Assembly: GCA_026645375.1 (NCBI GenBank)
Contig: JAPFFX010000103.1
Coordinates: 1-13,763 of the forward strand
Direction: 5' to 3'
Origin: Citricoccus sp. WCRC_4
GTDB lineage: Bacteria; Actinomycetota; Actinomycetes; Actinomycetales; Micrococcaceae
DNA: 13,763 bases
The position numbers were made by a program, and so were the translations under genes. Each line of letters starts with the position of its first letter. Position 1 is the first letter of the stretch. Below the pieces are notes generated by a model. It was not told the DNA's origin. It was given only the letters and a program-made list of their open reading frames with translations, and searched no databases. Below, in pieces: positions 1 to 6,376 of the stretch.

Positions 1-849
1 TCCCAGGTCCTGGACCAGGGACTGCAGCCCGGGTGTCTCGATGACCAGGGCGGGAGCCGCGGACTGCACTGTGGCGCCCGACGGTGACGTGTCCGTGCCG
101 CCGGCGTGCACCGCTCCCCCGGTGGCCGGTTCCGGGCCCGGCACCGGGCCGGGGGCCGGGGTGACGCGGAGGAGTTCGCGGACCGCGCGGTAGCGGACCC
201 GGTCCCCCGGGCGCACGAGCGCCGGGGAGGGCCGTTCCAGGTCCCACATCGTCGCGTCGGTGTGGCCGAGCAGCTGCCAGCCTCCCGGGGAGCTGCGCGG
301 GTAGACGGCGGAGAAGTGCCCGGCGATGGCCACCGACCCCGCGGGGACGCTCGTGCGCGGGGTGGACCGGCGGGGCACCTGGAGGGGGTCGTCCTCGGCC
401 ACGAGGTAGGTGAAACCGGGCGCGAATCCCCCGAACGCCCCGGTCCACAGGGTGTGCGTGTGCACCCGCACGACGCCGTCCGCCCCGAGGCCGGTCAGCT
501 GCCCGACCTCGACGAGGTCCTCGCCGTCGTAGACCACGTCGATGTCCACGGTGCGGCCGGACTGACCGGCTCGGTCCGCGATCGCCAGCGCCTGGACGGC
601 GCGGGCGCCGGCCACGGCCGCGGCCCGGTGGGTGAAGGACAGCGTCACGGTCTCGGCGGCAGCCACCGCCTCCACCTGGTCCGGCAGGGGTGCGGCCGTC
701 AGCTGCGCGTGCAGGGCCACGACGTCGGCCAGCGAGGGGCACTCGATGAGGAACGCCCGGGTGCCGGCCCAGCGCAGGGGGCGCGGCGCCGTCGTGGGCG
801 TGCCGGACGGGGCCGCGGAGCCGGCTGGGGAGGTGGCCGGGTCGATCAT
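1..849 (-). CDS. pxpBC: 5-oxoprolinase subunit B fused to subunit C (partial, C-terminal part beyond left edge)
   Basis: With PxpA, this enzyme hydrolyses 5-oxoproline (pyroglutamate) to glutamate using ATP, in the cytoplasm. The frame is open from an ATG at 849 to the left edge (283 codons). Residues 24-220 form a PxpB/KipI (allophanate hydrolase subunit 1-like) domain; visible motifs are PGFTYL (144-149), VPAGSVAIAG (168-177) and SPGGWQLLG (187-195). A Pro/Gly/Thr-rich linker (about 226-262) follows. From residue 267 LVIETPGLQSLVQDLG matches the start of PxpC/KipA proteins, so the two subunits are fused. The start is fixed by a 4-base ATGA overlap with the pxpA stop, which implies translational coupling. 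Fused B-C forms are known in the family. Annotators may also call it an allophanate hydrolase/urea amidolyase-type protein, but the pxpA neighbour favours 5-oxoprolinase. The first 23 residues are low-complexity and the true start could be slightly further in. Confidence 0.9.
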   Translation of the reverse strand, partial: MIDPATSPAGSAAPSGTPTTAPRPLRWAGTRAFLIECPSLADVVALHAQLTAAPLPDQVEAVAAAETVTLSFTHRAAAVAGARAVQALAIADRAGQSGRTVDIDVVYDGEDLVEVGQLTGLGADGVVRVHTHTLWTGAFGGFAPGFTYLVAEDDPLQVPRRSTPRTSVPAGSVAIAGHFSAVYPRSSPGGWQLLGHTDATMWDLERPSPALVRPGDRVRYRAVRELLRVTPAPGPVPGPEPATGGAVHAGGTDTSPSGATVQSAAPALVIETPGLQSLVQDLG

Positions 850-1628
850 GCGAACGGTCCCACCTGCACACCGGCCTCCTCCAGTGCGGAGCGCACCGCG
901 GCGGCCATGGACACGGCCCCGGCGGTGTCCGAGTGCACGCAGATGCTCGCCGCCTCCATGCGCAGGTCGCTGCCGTCGATCGCCGTGAGCCGGTGCTCGG
1001 TGGCGAGCCGGACCATGCGGCGGGCCACCTCGGCCTCGTCGTGCAGGACGGCGCCGGCCTCCCGACGGGAGACGAGCGTGCCCTCGGGAGTGTAGGCGCG
1101 GTCGGCGAAGGCCTCGGTCACCACGCGCAGGCCCGAGGCCTCGGCGATCTCGATGGCCGCGGAACCGGGCAGCAGGAGCAGGGGCAGGTCCTGGCCGAAG
1201 TCCTTGACCGCGTCCACCACGGCGCGGGCGTGCTCACGGTGGTGGACGATCGCGTTGTACAGGGCGCCGTGGGGCTTCACGTAACGGACCGCGGTGCCGG
1301 CCGAGCGGGCCATCGCCTCGAGCGCACCGATCTGGTACAGGATGTCGTCCGCGAGCTCCGTGGGCGAGCAGTCCAGGAAGCGGCGGCCGAAGCCGGCGAG
1401 GTCGCGGTAGGACACGTGGGCGCCGACCGTGGCGCCGGCGGCGGCCGCGTACCGGCAGGTCTGGGCGATGATCGACGGGTCCCCGCCGTGGAAGCCGCAG
1501 GCGACGTTGGCCGAGGACACGGACCGCAGGATCGCGGCGTCGTCACCCATCGTGTAGGAGCCGAAGGCCTCGCCGACGTCGCTGTTCAGGTCCATGCGCA
1601 ACGCGCCGTGCTGGTCCAGGGTGACCAT
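846..1628 (-). CDS. pxpA: 5-oxoprolinase subunit A (LamB/YcsF family)
   Basis: This 260-residue protein is the PxpA component of the ATP-dependent 5-oxoprolinase, which opens the pyroglutamate ring to give glutamate; it needs PxpB and PxpC as partners. Family motifs are clear: DLNSDVGE (13-20), NVACGFHGGDP (41-51), GAHVSYRD (69-76) and YVKPHGALYN (116-125). Length matches the family's usual roughly 250 residues. The ATG at 1628 is preceded by GGAGGT six bases upstream (1635-1640), which supports it over the internal ATG at residue 12, although many homologues begin near that point. The stop overlaps the pxpBC start (ATGA), so the genes form an operon in the order A-BC. The upstream region holds a large inverted repeat and a candidate promoter that could place it under a GntR/FCD-type repressor (inferred). 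No dedicated transporter lies adjacent in the window. Confidence 0.95.
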   Translation of the reverse strand: MVTLDQHGALRMDLNSDVGEAFGSYTMGDDAAILRSVSSANVACGFHGGDPSIIAQTCRYAAAAGATVGAHVSYRDLAGFGRRFLDCSPTELADDILYQIGALEAMARSAGTAVRYVKPHGALYNAIVHHREHARAVVDAVKDFGQDLPLLLLPGSAAIEIAEASGLRVVTEAFADRAYTPEGTLVSRREAGAVLHDEAEVARRMVRLATEHRLTAIDGSDLRMEAASICVHSDTAGAVSMAAAVRSALEEAGVQVGPFA

Positions 1629-1634
1629 GTGGTG

Positions 1635-1640
1635 ACCTCC
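1635..1640 (-). promoter_or_regulatory. Shine-Dalgarno site of pxpA
   Basis: GGAGGT on the minus strand, six bases before the ATG at 1628. It decides for the longer pxpA start over the in-frame ATG eleven codons further in. Confidence 0.8.
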
Positions 1641-1661
1641 GTCTCATCGGGTGGTCACTCC

Positions 1662-1690
1662 AGAATGCACCACAGACCCGGATTGTTCAA
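1662..1690 (-). promoter_or_regulatory. Candidate pxpA promoter
   Basis: On the minus strand TTGAAC (1690-1685) and CATTCT (1667-1662) are separated by exactly 17 bases, resembling a sigma-70-type -35/-10 pair, although the -10 matches consensus at only three positions. Transcription would start near 1655 and leave a leader of about 26 bases holding the pxpA Shine-Dalgarno. The -35 overlaps the centre of the inverted repeat, a classic position for repression. This is inferred from spacing only. Confidence 0.35.
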
Positions 1691-1709
1691 CAATCCGGGC
1701 CTGTGGTGC
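1667..1709. promoter_or_regulatory. 43-base near-perfect inverted repeat; putative GntR/FCD operator and/or terminator
   Basis: The repeat is centred on base 1688 with 20 of 21 arm positions paired; the single mismatch is 1676/1700. The innermost 13 bases, ATTGTTCAACAAT, form a perfect palindrome, and TTGTTCAACAA fits the FCD-subfamily GntR consensus TNGTNNNACNA. It begins ten bases after the alcohol dehydrogenase stop and ends 27 bases before the pxpA Shine-Dalgarno. As RNA it would form a very stable stem that could end the upstream transcript, but the minus-strand bases after it (ATTCTGG) are not a U-tract. It could serve as operator, terminator or both. No second copy was noticed in this window. 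Confidence 0.7.
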
Positions 1710-1718
1710 CGGCGGGCG

Positions 1719-2762
1719 TCAGGCGTGCGGCACGACGACGGCGCGGCCGGAGACCTGGCCGTCCACCAGCGCCCGGTAGGCCTCGAGGGCCTGGTCCATC
1801 GGGTACGTGGTGTACATCGGCGTCAGCTGGCCGGCCGTGAACATGTCCACGACCTCGTGCAGTTCCTCGATGGTGCCCCAGTAGGTGCTGGTCAGCTCCA
1901 CCTCGTAGGGCGCGGTGAAGAAGGACCACTCGTAGGGGTGGCCGGCGATCCCGACGATCGTGCAGCGGCCCTGGCGGGCCATCGAGGACATGGCGGCCTG
2001 GATGGTCGGCTTGACGCCGACGAAGTCGAATGCGGCGTCCACGCCCCGGCCACCGGTGATCTCGCGGATCCGCTCGACCTGCCCCTCTCCCCCGGGCACG
2101 GTGAGGGCGCCCAGCCTCTCGGCCTCGGCCATCGCCTCCTCCTTCGTGTCGGTGGCGATGATCGTGGCCCCGGTGAGGGCCTTGAGGATCTGCACGCCCA
2201 GCAGCCCCAGGCCGCCCAGCCCGATGACGAGGGCGTACTTGCCCCCGCCGTTGAGCTTCGGCAGCGCCAGCTTGATGGCGTGGTACGGGGTCAGGCCGGC
2301 GTCGGACAGTGAGGCTGCGGCAATGGGGTCGGCCTCGCCCAGCGGGACCAGGTTGCGGGCCGGCACGCGCACGTACTCGGCCATGCCGCCGTCGCGCCCC
2401 AGGCCGATGCCGAGGTACGGCATCGTGGCGGCGTTCTCGCAGTACGTGTCCTGGCCGCGGGAGCACGCCCGGCAACGCTGGCAGCCGACGGGCCCGTAGA
2501 CGAGGAAGGCGTCCCCGACGTTCAGGCCCTCCACGCCCGGGCCGAGCTCCTCGATCCAGCCGGAGTTCTCGTGGCCGAGGATGAAGGGCGGCTTCTGCGC
2601 ACCGGGCGCACCCTCGGTGAAGTCCTGGAAGATCGCGACGTCGGAGTGGCAGGCTCCCGCGCCGGCCACCTTGAGCAGGACCTCGCCGGGGCCGGGGACC
2701 GGCCGCTCGACGTCCTTGAGGGTGGGGAAGGCCTGGTAGTTCTCGAACACGACTGCGCGCAT
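1719..2762 (-). CDS. Zinc-dependent medium-chain alcohol dehydrogenase, NAD-preferring (Rhodococcus ADH-A-like)
   Basis: The predicted 347-residue cytoplasmic enzyme oxidises alcohols, or reduces aldehydes and ketones, with NAD. Catalytic zinc ligands are visible as C38 (GACHSD), H64 (GHE) and probably D154 (SDAGLTPYH). The structural zinc lobe has C94, C97, C100 and C108. The Rossmann motif GLGGLG lies at 181-186, and D205 after the second strand suggests NAD over NADP. The overall pattern, including DAGLTPYHAI and a YWGT segment near the C-terminus, strongly resembles Rhodococcus ruber secondary alcohol dehydrogenase ADH-A; the substrate here is unknown. An open frame extends to 2927, but the ATG at 2762 matches family N-termini and has AGGAG eight bases upstream (2771-2775), so the longer version is rejected. 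It follows the VIT-type gene on the same strand after 133 bases and probably has its own promoter. Confidence 0.93.
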   Translation of the reverse strand: MRAVVFENYQAFPTLKDVERPVPGPGEVLLKVAGAGACHSDVAIFQDFTEGAPGAQKPPFILGHENSGWIEELGPGVEGLNVGDAFLVYGPVGCQRCRACSRGQDTYCENAATMPYLGIGLGRDGGMAEYVRVPARNLVPLGEADPIAAASLSDAGLTPYHAIKLALPKLNGGGKYALVIGLGGLGLLGVQILKALTGATIIATDTKEEAMAEAERLGALTVPGGEGQVERIREITGGRGVDAAFDFVGVKPTIQAAMSSMARQGRCTIVGIAGHPYEWSFFTAPYEVELTSTYWGTIEELHEVVDMFTAGQLTPMYTTYPMDQALEAYRALVDGQVSGRAVVVPHA

Positions 2763-2895
2763 GGAGTCCGCTCCTGTTCCTGATCGTGGGATGGGTCGGG
2801 GCCGGATGGCCGGTGGATGGCTGGATGGATGGACGGGGACGGTGGGGTGACCGGCCCGGGCAGGGCGCAGCGGCCGGCACCGGCCCGGGCAGGGC
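2763..2895. repeat. 133-base gap with short repeats upstream of the alcohol dehydrogenase
   Basis: This gap holds the dehydrogenase's 5' region. GGATGG occurs four times (from 2804, 2815, 2823 and 2827), which reads as CCATCC in the dehydrogenase leader. A 17-base direct repeat, ACCGGCCCGGGCAGGGC, occurs at 2850-2866 and 2879-2895; the second copy ends exactly at the VIT stop codon. GGCCGG/CCGGCC at 2872-2885 could form a small hairpin acting as a weak terminator for the upstream gene. No convincing -35/-10 pair could be assigned. Confidence 0.6.
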
Positions 2896-3660
2896 TCAGA
2901 TGGCGCCGGAGCTGCCCAGCAGCGCACCGATCGCGAAGGTCACCGCCAGGGCGAGCACGCCCCCGACGACGACCCGCACCGTCGGCCTCAGGACGGGCGC
3001 CCCGCCGAGCCAGGCGCCGGCGGCGCCGGTCAGGGCGAGCGCGACCAGGGTCACGGCGAAGGTCAACGGGATCCGGAGGTCCGTGGGAGCGAGCACGATC
3101 GTGAGGAAGGGCAGCAGCGCGCCGATGAGGAAGGCCAGGAAGGAGGCGCCGGCCGCCCGCCAGGGGCTGAGCACCTCGTCCTCGGAGAGGTTGAGTTCGG
3201 CCCGCAGGTGCGCGCGGATCGGATCCAGCGCGGTGAACTCCTCGGCCACGCGCCGGGCGGTCGGTGCGGACAGGCCCTGGCCCCGGTAGATCTCCACCAG
3301 TTCCTCGAGTTCGCCCTCCGGGTCCTGGGCGAGTTCGCGGCGCTCCTTGTGGATGAGTGCCGTCTGGCTGTCCGAGGACGAGGAGACGGAGACGTACTCA
3401 CCCAGCGCCATGGAGATCGCCCCACCGGCCACGGCCGCCACCCCGGCGATGAGCACCGGGGCATCGGCGGTGGTGGCGGCCGCCACGCCCACCACCGTGG
3501 CGGCCACGGACACGATGCCGTCGTTGGCGCCGAGCACGCCGGCCCTCAGCCAGTTCAGGCGCTGCGCCAGGGACTCACCGTCACCGTGGGGTTCATGGCG
3601 CCCCGGATGGCCGGGTGCTCCCGTCCCGGTGCCGCCCCGGGTCTCTCGCGCTTCGCTCAT
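2896..3660 (-). CDS. VIT/CCC1-family membrane transporter (iron/manganese)
   Basis: The 254-residue integral membrane protein belongs to the VIT1/CCC1 family, whose members export Fe(II) or Mn(II) from the cytoplasm or move them into vacuoles. Five hydrophobic segments are visible at about 40-62, 69-95, 171-190, 198-218 and 226-250. The family motif GVLGANDGIVS sits at 41-51 and GGAISMALGEYVS at 79-91. A charged, Glu-rich cytosolic stretch at about 100-165 corresponds to the metal-binding hairpin between TM2 and TM3. The N-terminal 30 residues are Gly/His-rich and probably disordered. The ATG at 3660 has only a weak purine tract (GGGG) close upstream, so the start is less certain than the gene. 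It lies 58 bases after lldD on the same strand and may be cotranscribed with it, though no functional link is obvious. The metal specificity cannot be told from sequence. Confidence 0.9.
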   Translation of the reverse strand: MSEARETRGGTGTGAPGHPGRHEPHGDGESLAQRLNWLRAGVLGANDGIVSVAATVVGVAAATTADAPVLIAGVAAVAGGAISMALGEYVSVSSSSDSQTALIHKERRELAQDPEGELEELVEIYRGQGLSAPTARRVAEEFTALDPIRAHLRAELNLSEDEVLSPWRAAGASFLAFLIGALLPFLTIVLAPTDLRIPLTFAVTLVALALTGAAGAWLGGAPVLRPTVRVVVGGVLALAVTFAIGALLGSSGAI

Positions 3661-3707
3661 GGCCCCAGTCTGGCCATTGACGCGGACCGCCTCCAGAGCC
3701 CGGGCAC

Positions 3708-3721
3708 TGACGATTACGTCA
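3708..3721. repeat. Small inverted repeat at the lldD stop codon
   Basis: TGACG-ATTA-CGTCA, five-base arms with a four-base loop, overlaps the lldD stop (3719-3721). It could be a weak terminator or protein-binding site, or chance. Confidence 0.3.
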
Positions 3722-4945
3722 CAGCCAGGGGGCGCGGACCTGGCCGGAGGCCTTGACGTCGGCGATGGTGGCGCAGCCCATGAGCTGCATGGCCGTGCGC
3801 ACCTCGGCGGTGAGCAGCTCGATCGCGCGGGTCACGCCCTCCCGCCCCCCGGCCATCAGGCCGTACAGGTAGGCACGCCCGATGAGGGTGAAGTCGGCAC
3901 CGAGGGCCAGGGCGGAGATGATGTCCGCACCGGAGAGGATGCCGGAGTCGAGGATGATCTCGACGCCGGTTCCGGCCTCGGCACGCACCTCCCCCAGGGC
4001 CTTCAGGGACACCGGGGCGCGGTCGAGCTGGCGGCCGCCGTGGTTGGACACGACCAGCCCGTCCGCCCCGGCGTCCAGGGCGAGCCGGGTGTCCTGTGCG
4101 GTCAGCACGCCCTTGACCACGAGCCTCCCGGGCCAGTTCGCCCGGACCCACTCGAGGTCGGCCACGGAGAGCGTGGGGTCGAACATGGAGTTGATCAGGG
4201 TCGGCAGGTCGTGCGTGGTGCCGCTGAGGGAGGCGAACGTCAGCGGGTCGGTGCTCAGGAAGTTGAACCACCACTCCGGACGGTAGGACGCATCGAGCAC
4301 GGTGCGCGCGGACAGCCGCGGCGGGATCGTCATGCCGTTGCGCACGTCCCGGAGCCGCTGGCCGGCCACCGGGGTGTCCACCGTGACCAGCAGCGTGTCG
4401 TAGCCGTTGGCCCACGCCCGGTCCAGGAGTCCCCGGGACTTCTCGCGGTCCCGCCACAGGTAGAGCTGGAACCACCGCCGCCCGCCCGGTGCCGCCTGGG
4501 CCACCTGCTCGACGGAACGGGTGCCCATGGTGGACAGGGTGAAGGGGATCCCCGCACGGGCCGCGGCGGCGGCACCGGCGTCCTCCCCCTCGGCGTGCAT
4601 GAACCGGGTGAACCCGGTCGGGGCGATCCCGAACGGGAGGGCGGAGGGCCCACCGGCGATGGTCGTGGACAGGTCCGCCTCCGCCGTGCCGTGGAGGATC
4701 CGGGGCAGCAGTTCGGTCGACTCGAAGGCCTCACGGGTGCGGCGGGCCGTGAGCTCGTTCCCGGCCGCCCCGTCCACGTAGTCGAAGGCCGGACGGGGGG
4801 TGCGCCGCCGGGCGATGGACCGCAGGTCGGCCACGTCGGCGGCCCCGCGCAGCCGGTGGGCCCGGCGGCCCAGGCCCGGCGCGCTGAACTTCATCAGCGG
4901 GAGCAGTTCGGAGGGTTGGGGCAGTCGGCGTCTCAGTCCGGACAC
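3719..4945 (-). CDS. lldD: FMN-dependent L-lactate/2-hydroxy-acid dehydrogenase (LldD2 type)
   Basis: This 408-residue flavoenzyme oxidises an L-2-hydroxy acid, most likely L-lactate, to the 2-oxo acid, normally passing electrons to the respiratory chain at the membrane. Residues corresponding to the flavocytochrome b2 active site are present: Y162 (FQLYLW), D190 (VTVD), K278 (VVKG), catalytic H302 and R305 (SNHGGRQLD). The FMN phosphate site is DSGILSGADI (333-342) with IGRAYLYG (355-362). Layout and wording closely follow mycobacterial LldD2 (Rv1872c), including FDYVDGAA, RLRDVRNGM and the C-terminal region. The chosen GTG at 4945 has AAAGGA six bases upstream and gives the LldD2-like N-terminus. 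The frame is open much further back only because of high GC. It lies 86 bases behind an MHS transporter and shares its direction, so uptake and oxidation are probably one operon. A substrate other than lactate remains possible. Confidence 0.92.
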   Translation of the reverse strand: MSGLRRRLPQPSELLPLMKFSAPGLGRRAHRLRGAADVADLRSIARRRTPRPAFDYVDGAAGNELTARRTREAFESTELLPRILHGTAEADLSTTIAGGPSALPFGIAPTGFTRFMHAEGEDAGAAAAARAGIPFTLSTMGTRSVEQVAQAAPGGRRWFQLYLWRDREKSRGLLDRAWANGYDTLLVTVDTPVAGQRLRDVRNGMTIPPRLSARTVLDASYRPEWWFNFLSTDPLTFASLSGTTHDLPTLINSMFDPTLSVADLEWVRANWPGRLVVKGVLTAQDTRLALDAGADGLVVSNHGGRQLDRAPVSLKALGEVRAEAGTGVEIILDSGILSGADIISALALGADFTLIGRAYLYGLMAGGREGVTRAIELLTAEVRTAMQLMGCATIADVKASGQVRAPWL

Positions 4946-5031
4946 GGGAGGTCCTTTCGGGGTCACGGGGCGGGAGGGCGGCGGGGCAGAGGGGTCGGGA
5001 GGGACTGCGGGGCGGAGTCGTCCGCCGGTGA

Positions 5032-6339
5032 TCAGTGTCTCTCGGCGTTCGGGGCCAGGAAGACGGCGACGGCCGAGAGCAGGCAGCACAGCGCCACGTA
5101 GGCCCCGCCCGCCCACAGTCCGCCGAGGGAGGCCACGAGCCCGGTGACCACCAGCGGGGTGGTGCCGGCGACGAGTGCGCCGTTGGCCTCCCGTGCCACC
5201 GCGATCCCGCTGAAGCGTTCGCGCGGCGGGAACAGGCCGGCCAGGTAGGCGCCCTGCGCCCCCGAGGTGAACGCGATGACGAGGACATAGCCGAGCGCGA
5301 TCGCCACGGCGGCGAGGAGCGCATTCCCGCTCGACAGCGCCCCCAGCAGGGGGAAGACGTAGAGCGCGCCGGCCGCCGATCCCGCGGCCAGCACGACGCG
5401 CGGGCCGTAGCGGTCGGCGGCCAGGCCGCCGACCGGCGTGGCCACGACGCCGGCGAGGGAGCCGAGGGTGACCGCGGTCAGGGCCGCGGCCCGGTCGAGG
5501 CCGACCTCCGGGGAGGTCATCAGGGACAGGGCGTACACGGCCATCGTGTAGTTCAGCGCGTTGTGCCCCGTCACGCCCAGGAAACCCAGCAGGACGGCCC
5601 GGCGGTGCCGGCGGAACAGCTCCACCACGGGCACCCGGTCCCGCTCCCCGTGCTCGGCGGCGCTCTCCTGGGCCTGGACGTACTCGGGGGTCTCCTCCAG
5701 TCGGCGCCGGATGAAGATCGCCAGGGCGAACAACACGGCCGAGGCCAGGAACGGCAGCCGCCAGGCCCACTCCAGCAGGGCCTCGTCACCGGCCGTCGAG
5801 GCCCAGAGGAACGCCCCCGTGGCCAGGGCGATCCCCGCGGGCGGCATCGAGAGCACGAGCGAGGTCAGCAGTCCCCGGCGGTGCGGCGGGGCGAACTCCG
5901 CCACCAGCGTGGTCGCCCCGGCCAGCTCGGCGCCGGCGCCCATGCCCTGGAGCAGGCGCAGCACCACCAGCAGGACCGGGGCCAGGACCCCGATGGCCGC
6001 GGCCGTGGGCAGCAGGCCGATCCCCACGGTGGCCGCGCCCATCACCACGATGGTCAGCAGCAGGGCCGGCCGCCGGCCGTACCGGTCCCCCAGGTGCCCC
6101 ACCATCACGCCCCCCAGCGGCCGGGCGAGGAAACCGACGGCGAAGGTGGCGAACGCCGCGAGGGTCGCCCCCGACGTCGCGCCCTCGAAGAACAGCGGCG
6201 CGATGACCAGTCCGGCCGCCGCGCCGTAGAGGGCGTAGTCGTACCACTCGATCAGCGTGCCGGTGACGGCCGCGAACAGGGCACGGCGGGCGCCCGGGGC
6301 CATCCGCTCGGAGGCAACCGGGAGGGTGGTGGAATCCAT
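5032..6339 (-). CDS. MFS transporter, metabolite:H+ symporter (MHS) type
   Basis: The 435-residue membrane protein has about twelve hydrophobic segments. It has the MHS-type start GTLIEWYDYALYG (27-39), motif A GHLGDRYGRRP (81-91) in the loop between TM2 and TM3, and its half-repeat ADRYGPR (308-314). A charged central loop lies at about 210-248. Characterised MHS members import organic acids such as shikimate, 2-oxoglutarate and citrate with protons. Gene order suggests a 2-hydroxy acid for this one, because lldD follows immediately on the same strand. The ATG at 6339 has no Shine-Dalgarno, and an alternative in-frame ATG at 6303 lacks one too. TAGAAA eight bases before 6339 could be the -10 of a leaderless transcript. 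It diverges from a GntR/FCD regulator whose possible ATG shares the same CATG. Substrate is inferred, not seen. Confidence 0.9.
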   Translation of the reverse strand: MDSTTLPVASERMAPGARRALFAAVTGTLIEWYDYALYGAAAGLVIAPLFFEGATSGATLAAFATFAVGFLARPLGGVMVGHLGDRYGRRPALLLTIVVMGAATVGIGLLPTAAAIGVLAPVLLVVLRLLQGMGAGAELAGATTLVAEFAPPHRRGLLTSLVLSMPPAGIALATGAFLWASTAGDEALLEWAWRLPFLASAVLFALAIFIRRRLEETPEYVQAQESAAEHGERDRVPVVELFRRHRRAVLLGFLGVTGHNALNYTMAVYALSLMTSPEVGLDRAAALTAVTLGSLAGVVATPVGGLAADRYGPRVVLAAGSAAGALYVFPLLGALSSGNALLAAVAIALGYVLVIAFTSGAQGAYLAGLFPPRERFSGIAVAREANGALVAGTTPLVVTGLVASLGGLWAGGAYVALCCLLSAVAVFLAPNAERH

Positions 6340-6376
6340 GAAGTATATTTCTAGCACGCTTGATAGGGTCGGCCTC
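6340..6376. promoter_or_regulatory. AT-rich divergent promoter region of MFS transporter and GntR regulator
   Basis: Bases 6341-6365 are strikingly AT-rich for this window. On the plus strand TATATT (6344-6349) is a good -10 candidate for the regulator, putting transcription start near 6356 and leaving AGGG (6365-6368) as Shine-Dalgarno for the GTG at 6377. On the minus strand TAGAAA (6353-6348) or TATACT (6347-6342) could serve the transporter. TGGA-A-TCCA (6330-6338) is a short palindrome covering the transporter start. No -35 boxes or TNGTNNNACNA site were found here. Confidence 0.5.

Noticed and set aside
1719..2927. Alcohol dehydrogenase with a 55-residue N-terminal extension
   Set aside because: The extension is Pro/Arg low-complexity and translates the repeat-bearing gap. 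ATG 2762 has a good Shine-Dalgarno and matches the family start.
3347..5101. Long open frame (584 codons) on the plus strand across the VIT and lldD genes
   Set aside because: It is antisense to two well-identified genes, has GC-driven low-complexity composition and no recognisable domain. High GC makes stop codons rare in such frames.
3719..5770. Apparent fusion of lldD with an upstream 275-residue extension
   Set aside because: The extension runs through the MFS transporter in a different frame and has no domain. A GTG with Shine-Dalgarno at 4945 gives the normal LldD2 N-terminus.
1..6339. Idea that all six minus-strand genes form one operon or a novel catabolic cluster
   Set aside because: Gaps of 58-133 bases, a strong hairpin before pxpA and unrelated functions (metal transport, alcohol oxidation, 5-oxoproline salvage) argue for at least two or three units.
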